The notes under the pieces were generated by a model, which searched no databases, was not told the DNA's origin, and saw only the letters and a list, made by a program, of their open reading frames with translations. A stretch of DNA of 64,000 bases from Isoetes taiwanensis (lineage: Eukaryota; Streptophyta; Lycopodiopsida; Isoetales; Isoetaceae): NCBI GenBank assembly GCA_021234155.1, contig JAJEKV010000036.1:6899388-6963387 (forward strand), written 5' to 3'. The position numbers and the translations under genes were made by a program. Positions 1 to 11,472 of the stretch are shown here, one piece after another (position 1 is the first letter of the stretch; each line of letters starts with the position of its first letter).

Positions 1-628
1 CGGGTACGCACACCGGCGTAGGAGGGTCATGGTGAAGCTTAAGTGATCATCTTGATGATGGGATCGTGAGACGTTCCCTAGCTGAAACCCTCGGGGCATG
101 ATGCACTGGGGTGTACTCGATCCGGGGGGATCGTGTACAAGGTAGCACTCGATCATGGGCAATGATGGGAGCATCTTAAATGATCCCTAAGCTCAAATCC
201 GAAAGGGCCATGATCTTGGGCAAGGTAGTAGGACAACCTTGAGCGATGGTTCGAGCTCAAGGAGGTAAGGGGGTGGTCCCCTAAAACCACAAATTATTAA
301 CTAAACTAACGTAATGTGCTCCTTTTGCAGGCAAATAGAAGGAGGACCTCAACGAGGAGCGCATTACGAGAAGACAGGGGGAGCCATAATTAGATTATGA
401 ACCCTAATAACTCTTACAATAATGTTTTGAATTATCGTAAGAAATAACCGTGTTAAGGCTATATAATTTTGTATAAGTACAAATATAGCCTAAATTTTTG
501 ACTTGAACTAATAAAACTTGATTGCTAAACTAAACTAAAGGTTATGACATGTTGTTGATGTGTTGCAGGCATAAGGTAGGTTAAATCACCTTAGCGCTTT
601 GAGGGCGGCATTGTCCTAAGGGGAGAAA
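1..628 (+). other. 3' internal region of an LTR retroelement, no ORF
   Basis: This stretch lies directly upstream of a polypurine tract and LTR start, so it is best read as the non-coding region between pol and the 3' LTR. I see no long reading frame and no protease, RT or integrase motif. The base composition becomes AT-rich after about 400. The 5' part of the element lies outside the window. Confidence 0.5.
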
Positions 629-630
629 TG
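618..630 (+). promoter_or_regulatory. Polypurine tract of an LTR retroelement
   Basis: The purine run AAGGGGAGAAATG lies immediately before TGTGACGG, a typical LTR start. Such a tract is the plus-strand DNA priming site in LTR retroelements. It fixes both the strand and the left LTR edge, at 629 or 631. Confidence 0.65.
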
Positions 631-640
631 TGACGGTCGG

Positions 641-803
641 GGGAATATACGCCATAAATACGTATATTCCCGGATCAACACCATACAAGTCTATCTTCAT
701 AGCCTTGTATACCATAGATTGTGGCACTAGGGGGCATGGCTAAGTTATTCTCATAACTTAGCCAACCATAGGTTAAGCCATTATCCACGTGGCCTTAACC
801 TAT
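641..803 (+). repeat. Three successive hairpins in the LTR U3
   Basis: The first hairpin has perfect 11-bp arms at 641-651 and 661-671 (GGGAATATACG and its complement). The second has perfect 12-bp arms at 737-748 and 753-764 with a 4-base loop (TGGCTAAGTTAT). The third has 10-bp arms at 768-777 and 794-803 (ATAGGTTAAG). All lie upstream of the TATA box, where LTR enhancers usually sit. Confidence 0.7.
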
Positions 804-866
804 TGGGGCACCGCCACACAGGACTCATCCGATTGGTGCCACGTGGCATCCTAGGTGGACCTAACT

Positions 867-872
867 TATATA
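867..872 (+). promoter_or_regulatory. TATA box of the LTR promoter
   Basis: TATATA in the context CTTATATAGG lies about 240 bases into the LTR, at a position usual for the U3 promoter of plant retroelements. No experimental start site can be inferred. Confidence 0.5.
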
Positions 873-2429
873 GGCATAAACCCTAACCCTAGACCTCTTT
901 CCAGCCCTAGCACCCGAGAGACTCACCTACTTCCGCTCGAAACCCGCTTTGAACATGGCTCTGCTAGGGCATAGGCTGGTGCAGCCCAGCAGGGTAGACT
1001 TCGTTCTTGGAGTAGGAACAGCGGACTTGGGAGTCAAGACCATGGAGGCCTTGGGATCTGGAGGGAGAGCATCAGGAGCAGGTATGTAGGATAGTAGTTG
1101 TGAGAGCTCATCTGGGACTAGCATTCCAGATGTGCTAGTATTTTGTATCTAGAGTAGAGCCATCCTAGAACCCATATTCAACATCTTGAACCCTAATCAA
1201 GGAACCCTAACTATTAGTTAGTTGTATGATTAGGTTAAGATGTTCTTCTTATGATTATTCTCATGATGTGATGATTATGTGATGATGGTTGATCATGTTT
1301 GCTCCTCCTGTATTGGGAAGGGGGGTAGAGACCTAGAGCCATATGTAGTATGCTCCTAGAGTAGATCCCTTAGTTCCTATTAGTTGCGGCCTGTGCATAG
1401 GAGCCCACCAGGCTATTGAGGCTATGATATGACTCAGCACGGATAACGGGGCTAGAGGGAAAGTGGAGGAGGATCCTGCCGAGGGGGACTTCGGGGATCC
1501 CATAGTGGGCTAGGCTTATGGTCGGTCACTTCGTGTGGGCCGAGCATGGGTCCGACACCTCCTGGGGCAATGGTGTTGCCCTGCCTCTCGAGAGCTGCAA
1601 GTGTTGGCTTGGCTCTCGTTTTGGGGGTTCGGTCAGTGCACGAATGGGTGTGTGCCACGATTCTCTAGCATACCACGAACCTCTAGACCACTGGAAGGAG
1701 ATGCAACCCTTCCCCTCATCGGGACCCGAGGGGAGATGCAACTGGAGTAGTCCCGATGGGTGATGCCATGGGATTGTGATCCCGGGAAGGCTAGAGTCTG
1801 TCGAGCCCGATCTAGCCCATCCGCAAAGTATGCAATGGGAGGGGCGGATGGAGTGGTCAACCCTAGCCATTGTTCTATGCCAGCCCTGCCATTGCCATGA
1901 CTCGGTGCTGCTCTATCTTGAGGCCTAGCGGTCAGTCATCCTCCTTACGAAATGCAGTAGGGGTAGGAGCTCTCATGTTTTACTATTCGTGATTATCATC
2001 TTTGCATTGGTTTATGTGTGATGCACTACCCTCAGAGGTAGTATTTGTATATGTTGATGCTAGTTACGACGTGTTATAAACTTCCACTGTTATAGGAGCC
2101 CATAGGGGAGGGCGGCGAAGACACCTTTCTGTTCCCTCCCCGCACTAAGAGTCACCTCCGAGTCGGGGGTAGACGAAAAGAACCCATGCGGTTCTTGGCC
2201 GGATGGGGGATTTCTGCCGAGTGTACCTGCGGCCATTATGTTTAGCGAGGGCGTCCGGGGGGGGGGGTTTCTGCTACTATCGAACAACCTTGGCACATTC
2301 AATCTCCTTGTTCAAGGCGGACAAGCTTCAACCGGTACTTGTGGATAGGTGTTTTCAAAGCTGCGATAGCCAGACCCTCTTTGTGGCAGCGCTACTTTCC
2401 ACATCGCGAGAAAAGTAACTTCTATCACA

Positions 2430-2930
2430 ACTACTTTCGGATTTGGATAGGGCTGGACCCTATGTCGATCTATATGATGACATCTGATGCTGATATAAGC
2501 GATTAGGCGTTGTCATACTCCTTGGAGACTTCAATGCGGCGCGCCGAGGTAGAACAACCCGGAGATTTGATCCCTTGGCCTGATGATATATTGCAGTGCG
2601 TCTGTGAAGGAGCTTGGCCACGGACATCGATGACAATCGTGTCACGGCGCTATGGTAGACAATTGCTTTTGCTCACGTGGTATCTTTGACACGGTAATCT
2701 GCAATGAATGGCCTACAATGGCCCGTCCACCCGCAAACACTTGTAGACGTAGGAAAACCGGGGGAGGATCTAGTGTGGTGGACTACATGTGGTGCCTGGC
2801 GGGGATATGCATGTCGTTAAAGCACTTCCAGTGGGAACAGCTAATAGGGATGAAGAGATCGAAGCTTAGACCACTTACCACTTTACTTGAAGTTGGCTTG
2901 GCAAGTTGTGCGAACCCCCACGTCCAATAA
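2430..2930 (+). pseudogene. LINE endonuclease domain remnant
   Basis: The domain is the AP-endonuclease-like nuclease that nicks target DNA for LINE insertion. Visible parts are LGDFNAA at 2521-2541 and, in another frame, a segment from 2652 with FDTVICNEWP, a Cys-Arg-Arg stretch and GGGSSVVDYMW. The order and spacing match the C-terminal half of this nuclease family. At least two frame changes and several stops separate the parts. Confidence 0.75.
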
Positions 2931-3439
2931 CTCCTCACATGCCTCAGTGCGATTGGATTATGAATATCACGAGGGGCTTATGCCCGGATGCTTATAGATG
3001 ACGGACGAAATTTTGCAATATCCTACACTAGAAAAGCGGGACATGCCGGTGGCCGATGTGCTTAGGACTACGGGCAGAGATGCTTTGGGATAAGCCACCC
3101 TGAGGACCTCGGGGAACACAACCTTCCCACGTAATCAATGGTTTGATCACAGAGTGCAAGGAACACAAGCGGGTGGCTCTGCCAAGTCCACGAGACCGCT
3201 TCGCCCACATGCGATCCGGACAATACCGCGTCTTCCTTAAAGCTAAGAAAGCTAGGTACATTAAAAGCGCATCAAAGGGAAATGTTTTACCTCACAGGCG
3301 TCACCCAGGACCTTCCGGCGAAGGGTTCTTAGAAAACGGGAATAGCCACGGAACATCACTCCCGGCGGTGGAGGCAATACTTGCAACATCTATCGACCCT
3401 CATGGTGCACATGCGGCATTACCCCAAGAAGAAGGCCCA

Positions 3440-4400
3440 GTCTTGGAAATCACAGAGTCGGACGTGGAACAAGGCTTCAAATCTTGCCAATGGAAAAGCC
3501 GGACTGGATGGTATCTGAATTGCATTGCTTAAGTGGGCGGGGCCGTCCATAATACCAATCTTGTAATCCTTGTTCAACAAGGCATTACAGAAGGCTTCCC
3601 CTGCTGCGGTGGACCAATAGCGAGTTGTTCCCATCTATAAAGCGGGTGACACCTTTGCCCGACCAATTACGGACAATCATGGTCAGTTCGGTGTTTGCAA
3701 AATTGCTTCTTTGGGATTCTCAGCGAGTTGATTAGGCTGGGCGGAGGCGGCGAGATCGCGAGCCCTCACCCAGGCGGGATTGAGACTCGGCCTCAACCAT
3801 TGACCACATCTTCACGTTCGCGAACTTCGATTGAAGACGGCGATAACGCCACCGGATATGGCGTTTTCGCCGTTTCAACGAAGAAGGAAAAACGAGGTTC
3901 TAGAAATACGGGAGGCTGTTAGCGATTGAGTTAGGTCTTTTCCCTCTTTTCCCTATTTATGTGCTTTCTCAGCCTCTTCTCTCTCATCAGCTCTCGTGGT
4001 ACATCTCCTTTCCTCTTCTTCCTTCTCCCTACGAATGTCTATCCGTAGTATTTCTAGAACTATATTGTTGCTTTGTGGATTTTGTGAAGGCGTTTGACAT
4101 TGTGCCTCAGGAAAAACTATGGGCAAGATTGCGATGGCTGGAGGTTCATGTAGATTTGCAGAATGCAGTGTATAGGCTATATGAAAGATGCTCGGGTCGG
4201 TTGCAGACAACAAGCCAACCATTTGATAGTAGTATCGGGGTTCTTCAGGGATGCCCTCTCTCCCCAACATTGGTTGGGCTTTACATTGATCAATTGGAGA
4301 GCTGGCTTGCTGATAATGGGGGCGACGTGGCTCACCTTCTCTACCAGATCATCAAGTAGTTAATATATGCTAATGATGTGGACCTCCTAGCTTACACACC
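3440..4400 (+). pseudogene. LINE reverse transcriptase remnant
   Basis: Copies RNA into DNA at the nicked target in active LINEs. Upstream, ITESDVEQ and a NGKAG..DG-like linker lead into LRTIMVSSVFAKL near 3670-3710. Then come STIDHIFTF near 3800, FVDFVKAFDIVP (4076-4111) and GVLQGCPLSP (4237-4266). The catalytic box reads YANDVDLL (4366-4389), where the family has Y/F-A-D-D, so one catalytic aspartate is replaced by asparagine. Stops and frame changes between the blocks confirm that it is broken. Confidence 0.85.
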
Positions 4401-4529
4401 CGCAGACATGCAATGACATCTCGATGCCACGACACGTGCATGCCAAGCGATATCGCGGCGTCAACCTGCCAAGACTAAGGTGGTTTCATATCATCTTCCG
4501 TCGGTAGAAGATCCCTCCTTCGATTCTGA

Positions 4530-5480
4530 GGGCAAAATGTGGAAGTAGCATTCACATACAAATATTTGGGAGTGGAGTTTCCTTCTACTATGCACTGGAA
4601 CACATCCATATGGCTACGAGTGACGGCAGGCTGGAAGGTACTATATGCAATGCAAAACAATAGTCATAGAGCGGAGTTGTATGATTGGGCCCATCAGTCA
4701 CACCTGTTCAAGGTCTTAGTGGAGCATGTCCTTTTATATGGGTTGAAGTATGGGGCCCAGTAGTATCCCTCGTTACTTGGAATGACTTGGCGCAGGTGCA
4801 GAAAGCCTTCTTGGTACGAGCACTAGGGGTGAAGTCCACAGTCCCATATCAAATTCTACTGCGGGAGACAGGATTTTTGCCTCTTGGAGGTGGCTCTTGA
4901 TAAGCCACATTGTCTATTTTTTTAGAAGGTGGTCAATATGGACGATGCTCGTCTCCCTAAACTAGCTTATATCATGGCAATGGGGCCACAATGCCTCAAG
5001 GCCTGCTGGAGGGAAAAGAGAGCTCAATGGTTGGCTAGATGGAATGTGTAAGAGCACAGGTGTATACATGTACAAACAGAGGCAGATCGCCATAGCTTGA
5101 GGCAATATCTTGATGCTTGCTTCCTCGTCAAGCTTTGGGATGCCAGCGCCCTTGAGTACCAGCGCCACATAAATCCCACATTGGAACGAGGCCCGCAATA
5201 CTACCTGCGCACCCACTTGCCCATGAAAAGACGCAGACTCATTGCCTCCATTCGCATAGGGGCACATCATCTTCGAATTGAGACAGGCAGATGGATTGGT
5301 GAGCCACGTCAGGACAGGCTCTGTCAATGCTGCCAAATGGGAGTCATTGAGGAAGAATCTCATAGCCTTCAAAGTTGCCTAGCATATGATCAAATCTGGA
5401 CGCGCTATGCTACGCGCTACATTGAGCATGGCATCCATAAGGATGCTAGGATCATACCTTCAGGAGGTCATGGACATGTG
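4530..5480 (+). pseudogene. LINE C-terminal region with zinc-finger-like motif
   Basis: Fragments in shifted frames read VAFTYKYLGVEFPSTMHW, then YGLKYGAQ and FLVRALGVKSTVPYQILL. The last piece, from 5097, runs RQYLDACF..HHLRIETGRWIGEPRQDRLCQCC and ends with EEESHSLQSC. The C-x2-C then H-x4-C spacing resembles the zinc-binding C-terminus of plant LINE proteins. The same segments recur at 32100-33120 and, on the minus strand, at 44120-44300. Confidence 0.8.
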
Positions 5481-5569
5481 AGATCAGCAATGTCCTCGCA
5501 CACACACTTGACATGTATATATACATTTATCTCATGATGATGTATATTTGTACAGTTTGACTCTTATTA

Positions 5570-5700
5570 CTGCCACGATTTTTCCCTCAAAAATCCTCCG
5601 GGGCGGGAATAAGTTTGTTGCGCTCCTTCTGGGTCCCATAGGCCGATTGGTCTCAGTGGACGATAAAAAACCATTCTTATTCTTATTCTTATTCTATGAA
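5570..5700 (+). repeat. LINE conserved 3' end with TTCTTA-type tail
   Basis: The end is a non-coding block with a CG-rich stem-like segment, then GTCTCAGTGGACGATAAAAA, then repeats of TTCTTA. The block before the simple repeat is shared with at least six other sites in this window, so it is the 3' recognition end of the LINE family. Confidence 0.8.
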
Positions 5701-5734
5701 TCACTTTTTGCACGACCTACATAGTTATTATGTA

Positions 5735-5944
5735 TCATACATTATAGAATGGATAAGATGAGCAAAAATTCAAAAAATGGTTCTCGTACCTCTTGGTTTG
5801 ATCGTCTTCGAGTTGTTTCTTCTTAGCAGATAAACTTTCAATTTGTTTATATAAGTCCTCAAGCATAGATTTGGCATCATGTACGGATTGTATAACATCT
5901 TCTCCAGGCTTTTCAAAACTTTCATGAAGAGCGATTGGCTTCAC
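5735..5944 (-). CDS. Unrecognised short ORF, charged and helical
   Basis: A 69-residue frame with a lysine-, glutamate- and leucine-rich middle (KSMLEDLYKQIESLSAKKKQ), which suggests a coiled coil. It lies directly downstream of the Ca2+-ATPase remnant on the same strand but does not resemble the ATPase after the phosphorylation site. After QTKR a possible splice donor (AG then GTACGAG) is visible. It may be an exon of another gene or chance. I do not recognise a function. Confidence 0.2.
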   Translation of the reverse strand: MKPIALHESFEKPGEDVIQSVHDAKSMLEDLYKQIESLSAKKKQLEDDQTKRYENHFLNFCSSYPFYNV

Positions 5945-5949
5945 AACTC

Positions 5950-7275
5950 ATTTTGTAGATTAACTTTTCCATCAAGTCCTTCAGCCACATCCCCACTTGT
6001 GTTCTGGAAAATCCCTTCGAGAAGCAAATCTAGGAGGCATTCTGGAAGGCTTGATTTCTTGTTAACATCTTCTTGTAGACTACCACCAAGCTATGCTTTC
6101 ACAACAGTCATTTGGGTTTGTAGTTAGAGTACCGGTCTTATCACTGCAGATACAAGTTGTAGATCCCATGGTCTCACAAGCAGCAAGATGTCTAACAAGT
6201 GCTTTGTCATCCATCATCTTATTCATTGCATATGCAAGTGTAAGAGTTACTGCTAGAGGAAGGCCCTCAGGGACAGCTACAACAACAATAGTTACTGCAA
6301 TAGCAAAGAAGTCAACAATCCGTTTGACATCCTCGTCGGAGAAGTCTTTGAGGTCATCTTTTTCAAGAACAAATCTGATCATGAGAACAATAAAAGTCGC
6401 AACTGCAAATACTACACCGATTTGTCCAATGAGTGTTGCCACGCCATTTAATTTTACTTGCAAAGGTGTTTCATCGTTGCCCCCACCTAGTAATCGCAAT
6501 CAAGCGTCCCCCCAACACACTGTGTAACTAGCATCATGGCTGTCCCATCTTGAACTTTTGTCCCCTCGATAAAAGAAAAGGATATTTTTCATCGACACGT
6601 TTAGGTTCACTTTCACCATCTTTGGATTCATTGATGACCGTGAGTAACCATTAATGTACAGCCCATCAGCAAGAACTTGGTCTCCAATTGATAAATGTAC
6701 AATGCCACCAACAACAAGATCGAAGATTGTCCGTTTGTGTCTCTTGCCATTTGTTGTCACCTGTACAAAAAGCTTCTTTTTCTCTTTATCTAATGCGCGG
6801 AATTGCAAGGACTGCTAATAATCACGGCAGATCCACGAAGACCACAAGCAAAATGCTAAAAATTATTCCCTGCTCCATCAAACCATCCTTCTTTTAAGCC
6901 CTCGGTGGCTATGCCTATAACCAATGACACCCGAGCACAAACTTCTAAAATAGCTAAGGTTAGGTCCCGCATGGCCTCCCAAACAAAAAACAAAAACCCT
7001 TGGCGGGTTTCTCCTCGTGTAAGTATTGGATCCAAACACCGTTTTACCTTTTATAATGTCAAGCTCGTCACCCTTAATGCCAAACTCGAGAGAGACTTTC
7101 AATTTGTTAGCAATCCCTTCTACTTCCCCATTCACCTTTAAAAACTTTTGGTCCATTACCGTGGGACCTGAGACCTCAATGATTTGGCCCACAAATATAA
7201 AAACCACATTGTTTTGCTTTAAGCTCCTCTTTAGCACTTGAGGTGCGAGTTCAAGCCTTGTAGAAGATAAACGTC
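5950..7275 (-). pseudogene. Ca2+-transporting ATPase (ACA/P2B type) body, broken
   Basis: Plant ACA pumps export Ca2+ from the cytosol using ATP. Reading down the minus strand I see GEVEGIANKLKVSLEFGIKG (near 7140), KTVFGSNTY, a first membrane region in a shifted frame (LTLAILEVCARVSLVIGIA), then QFRALDKEKKKLFVQV and IVHLSIGDQVLADG of the actuator domain. The next intact segment (6499-6110) has two membrane helices, PEGLPLAV and the phosphorylation motif DKTGTLT, with its aspartate at 6140-6142. Just after it a frameshift precedes MTVVKA, a stop replaces the tryptophan expected before LGG, and GIFQNTSGDV follows. The ATP-binding domain and the later membrane helices are absent. Several frameshifts and one stop make it a pseudogene. 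It appears without introns over about 1.2 kb, yet a separate spliced first exon lies at 11.8-11.9 kb, which argues against a processed copy. Confidence 0.88.
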
Positions 7276-8120
7276 ATGTAGAATTAGTACCTTCATCAAC
7301 TAGTATGGATACGAGCCAGTTTAACACTGTAGATTTATTGACCATTGTGATTACCATCAATAAATCGAAACACTGCTCTAAACACTTGGCCTGTCGTTCT
7401 CAACCTCCTTTTCTGTTTAACACAGAGCCCATCAGAACACAAATAGAGGATAGACTAATATTTACTAACATAATAAAATTTTCCTTGACTGGATAAATGG
7501 CATCTCCTTGTATGTTAAGGAAGCCACTTTCTGGCCTCTAAAGTGGATGTAACTTTGATAGTCTTTGCTACTTATACCATTTACATTAGGTTTGCCAGAA
7601 GATAAAATTTTGTACCAAATCATTGATGTAAATAGACTTTGGAACTTCCAAAAAAAAATTATCTGATGTCCACAGCTCAGTTCCATTGGTGTTTGACTAC
7701 AATGTTCCAAAGCTCAGTTCATTGGTGTTTAGCTACCATGTTCCAAGCTTTGATAGCTTGAATCGTAGCCATATAGAGTGACTTATAGGGATGCTTTTAT
7801 TTTTTATTTCAATGGAATTTATATAGAACGTTCGGCGAATGTAAGAAGAATAAGATTAGTCTTAGTGGCGAATATGTTAATTTACCCATATTTTCTTATA
7901 GTTCTTTGATAATATTATTTGTTGTTGAATATTTATAATTTAAAAACATAGGTGAATGCATCCTTTATATTGGCATTAAAACACAATATAAAACATTTAC
8001 ATTTGTGTTGCAAGTAACCTTGTTCCTAACTTTGCTAGTGAGCACATATAACTTTAAAGCTCAAATTTCAACCACAATAAAATAGTAAAGTACAAATAAT
8101 GAAGATCATGGATGTAGATG

Positions 8121-8200
8121 ATGACCTTGAGTTCATTTCCAACCATTTGACAATTGTTTGATGACCTTGAGTTCATTTCCAACCATTTGACAATTGTTTG
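8121..8200. repeat. Perfect 40-bp tandem duplication
   Basis: The 40 bases from 8121 (ATGACCTTGAGTTCATTTCC...) are repeated exactly from 8161. The lack of any mismatch suggests a recent replication slip or an assembly duplication. Confidence 0.9.
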
Positions 8201-8271
8201 ATTATATTGACGACTTCTACTGCATGAGATTAAGCTCTAAATAGATAATGCAGAGTCATATGGAAATAATA

Positions 8272-8408
8272 ATGTTTCAAATTGTGGGGTTTAAACGACC
8301 CAATACAAAAAAGAAGATAACAAGCTTGACAAATAATAACCTTTCAAATTGTGGGCTTTAAACAGCCCAATACAACAAAGAAGAAAACAAGCTTGGCAAA
8401 TATGTTCA
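8272..8408. repeat. 68-bp diverged tandem duplication
   Basis: TTTCAAATTGTGGGG at 8274 and TTTCAAATTGTGGGC at 8342 begin two copies that share the rest of the unit (AACCCAATAC-like core, AAGAAGA, AACAAGCTTG) with several differences. Confidence 0.8.
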
Positions 8409-10009
8409 GCCATGTAACGCTCCTACCATACCTGCATCTAATGCAAAAGACATTCAAAGCTAAAATTTGGACCACTGCACACTGCAAGTCACTAATAGAC
8501 TGCCTTATTTCAAGCTTGAGTATTTGTAAATTGAAGTACAGATTTGGTTGCATTCCACCTCAAAATATCATGTAAGCAGTGCATCTACCAGATTTATATT
8601 TTGTCCTTATTTGCGTAGACCAGATGCAGGCACCTTGTCTTCATCATCTTGATAGCCATGGCAAGTAATTGCAACATCCTAAACCTTGAATAAGGCAGCC
8701 AATTCCTGTCTTCTTGCATTTGATGGAGGTGTTTCATGTCTCGATGGAAAGACACTAGGCAAAAGACTATGGTCATAATCGTCTGACTCTACTGCACAAG
8801 TTAGTCATGATACGTTCTTGTACTTATGCTCTTCCCTAAGTGCATAGACAAGACTCAAGAAGGTGCACTTGTTCTTCTTCAATTGTGCATGCACAGAAGA
8901 CCATAGCTGTAACATGCAGTTGCTTATCCTATTATATGTAGCACCTTAAGTCGAAGGTGCAGTCACCTGCAATAGACAATAATGTTAGTACCCAAAAAGA
9001 AATACAAAACCAATAGTTTAAAAATGACAAAGAACCATTAGTTTGAGAAGACATACAACTTAATCAAGCAAGCTTTTTATTGTCACGTTTATCCAACCAA
9101 TAAGCCCCTTACAGTTTTGCAGCCAATAAGCCAACTATTACACCAACAATCATTAGATCTATACTTGCATGCAGATATATAATGGACAAGGTCAGTGCTG
9201 GTTCAAATAGTGCAGCAACTTGCAGATCATGGATCAGACTCACAATGCATAATTGTTGCAAAGCAATGCACATGATCCCCGAGCTTGCAAATGATAAATG
9301 TGAACCAGGCAATAGACAATATAAAAAGATATAGATTTTGCCTGGATTGTTGTATCCTCTTGGACTGCTATGTACAAAACATTCTCAATTCAATTGTTTT
9401 GGTCAAATTTATTGAAGCAACAAATTGTTTTGGTTTCCTCGCCATAAGAAAGAATTTGAGGAATAAAAGAAACCTTTGCATTGGGCTTAGGCAAAAGTCT
9501 AGAATTCTCAAAATCTTGTGGGACAAAACTTAGGTTATGGGATCTTTTACATGCAGTTCTTCTACATGCAGCAACCGCCAAGAGGTATGAGTTGTGCATG
9601 AGCTGAAAAGATGCAGCCACCAAAGGGATATGAGCTAAGAAGACATACAAGTAATTATGTAGACAGAAACTACATCAACGATAAATAGACTGCGCAAAAT
9701 TGTAGATTGTTTAGAAGAGGACTATTTGGGATAGTACAAAGAGGATGAAGATGACATACTAAAAAGATACTGTCCTGGTAGAAAAACAAGACTACGGTTA
9801 GTGTGCAAAACATTTGTTTGTTTCTATAGTAGCAGATTCGGCATAACACCAAGGCATGAACACCATCGCTGCATGGCTGACCTTTTAGGATGCACAGGAC
9901 AATCCAAGCTAAAGCAGGCTGTTCCATGACATGTGGGATCTCAGTCCCACTAGTAAATCTATTAAAGAAAGCTTTCATTGCTTAATACCTGATCCTCGCT
10001 CCATCTTCA

Positions 10010-11472
10010 ACTATGCAAAATGTTGTCTACAGTCAAAGGTACAAATTCTCGTCAGGGTTGTCAAAAACTTCATCTGGGGGGAACAGAGGAGGGTGCTGCT
10101 ATTGCTGTCAAAGTCAGTTGGGAAAAGTGCATGTTGCCAAAGCATTGTGGCGGCCTTGAATGATCAATTTCCTTTCTCAAGCAGAAAGCAAGGTGATGAT
10201 TTTTAAGTTTATTTGGAGAATTTTTGAATAATGTGGATGAGTCCCGGGGTTCCTGCCTTGTTTATCGCCTTTGCAAATGTGCATTTCTTTTGTCTCGATC
10301 TCTTAGGCCACTTTTCCCGCTGGCTGTTTTTATCCACCGATCGCATATCCTAATGCGCCCCCATTTCTTAGAGGATTGCTAATTGCATAGGAGACCGCAT
10401 AAATCCCTGTTTCATTTTCACCATCTTAAGCACACTAGCACTACTACAAGTTGTTGGTGGATTCTATTGAATGGGGTCCTCCTGGGTATCTTCGGCCCAC
10501 CCATTGACGCAAAGATCGATGGAGAGCAACAGTGTATATACCATATCCGATTGGTCTAATAATCAAAGGCGCTTTGTCGACATGGGAAGAGTTTAGAGCT
10601 AAGTTCCTCCTTTTAAGGTGGGATCGAGCTATTTGGCGTAAGGTGTTTTTCAATTCTTCCTCCAGACAAGTGGATGACCCCCAGCCTTGGGTAGTTCATG
10701 AGCATGTCAAAGCCGATAAGTTGGTGAACTCCATGTACAAGGTCTTCTTTGCCGGACGCCTTGTCTCCTTCGCCCAAGTGGCCTTTGGTCATTCCTAGGG
10801 ATCGGCAGTAAAGCGTATGGAAATGGGTGTGGGATAAACCGCCTCCATCCCAAAGTATCTCTTTTATGGTGGCAAGTCATTCATCGTTGTTATGCAGCTG
10901 CTAATATTCTAGTGCAATGTGATTTAGCCTCGCAGGTATCTCAGACTTTGTCCTTTATGTGCACAGAGGGACGAGACAATTGAGTATTGCTTCTTCCTGT
11001 GTAGACATGTCAGACATGCTTGGTTGTGGCTTCAAGGCCTCTTTCATTGCAATTTGAATAGCCAGTAGGTGTTATTAGCAGTCTATCCAAGTAGTTGGGA
11101 TAATTTGGCAAAAAGGGCATTTCATTTGGCTTTTGCATGAATCATTTGGTCCATTTGGAAAAGAAGGAATCTTCTTATATTCAAAGGTCTTGCTTGTTCA
11201 GATGCACAGATCCTTCTTGATGCCCAACAACGAATTGTCAAAGCATTCAGGTGCTCATCAATTGCTAATGAGGTGAAGAGCCGTATTTGGGAGCACTATC
11301 TTCAGATTCATACCTACTTATGAGTTTTTGCTTACTCTTCGTATTGTTTACATGTTGTATTTGAGTGGGGTTTTGCTCTGGTGGACATTCTCTCCACTGA
11401 GTTATTAGTCCACATTGTACTCTGTAACTTTCTCTGGATAATAAAGGCTCAAGTCCAACAAAAAAAAAAAGA
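10010..11472 (+). mobile_element. LINE fragment with zf-RVT-type C-terminus and poly(A)
   Basis: A 5'-truncated LINE of a different lineage from the one at 2.2 kb. It begins with FIWGEQRR, the conserved segment after the RT domain, followed by VSWEKCMLPKHCGGLE in shifted frames. Near 10850-11320 pieces of the zf-RVT domain appear: WQVIHRCYAAANILVQCDL, then CAQRDETIEYCFFLCRH, then IIWSIWKRRN. Many stops and frame changes are present. The copy ends in AATAAAGG and an A run at about 11460-11471, a typical LINE 3' end. It lies inside the large intron of the ATPase pseudogene. Confidence 0.82.

Larger units (their letters stand above)
629..2095 (+). mobile_element. 3' LTR, probably Gypsy-type (right edge uncertain)
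   Basis: The LTR starts with TG just after a polypurine tract. It carries a TATA box near 867 followed by a transcript-start-like region, and the left part holds three short inverted repeats. No coding sequence is seen. Assignment to Gypsy rather than Copia rests only on the general look of the tract and LTR start. The right edge is not defined, because the partner LTR and target duplication are outside the window. The region 1440-1900 is more GC-rich and could be a later insertion. A LINE begins near 2200. Confidence 0.5.
2200..5700 (+). mobile_element. LINE (non-LTR retrotransposon), near full length, degenerate
   Basis: Three ordered blocks define it: an endonuclease with GDFNA (2524-2538) and GSSVVDY (2766-2786), a reverse transcriptase (about 3440-4400), and a C-terminal part with a Cys-Cys-His-Cys motif (about 5270-5400). 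The 3' end is a conserved non-coding tail ending in a short simple repeat. Multiple frameshifts and stops show the copy is dead. Pieces of the same family recur at 32040-33385, 40365-40495, 43865-44300 and elsewhere in this window. The 5' end is not sharply defined. Confidence 0.85.
7276..10009 (-). other. Intron-like region of the Ca2+-ATPase pseudogene
   Basis: AT-rich sequence between the ATPase body and the LINE that sits nearer exon 1. It contains two local duplications (8121-8200 and 8272-8408) and only short chance ORFs. I recognise no gene here. It could hide a decayed exon 2: the segment linking the calmodulin-binding domain to the GVEG block is not found in either flank. Confidence 0.45.

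Noticed and set aside
878-896. Telomere-like AAACCCTAACCCTAG in the LTR
   Set aside because: Only about two units, inside an LTR leader, and not part of an array.
1518-1870. Protein-coding frames on both strands within the LTR region
   Set aside because: Mutually overlapping, no domain, and inside a non-coding LTR or an adjacent GC-rich patch.
5950-7275. Functional Ca2+-ATPase gene
   Set aside because: Several frameshifts, a stop after the phosphorylation site, and the missing nucleotide-binding and C-terminal membrane parts.
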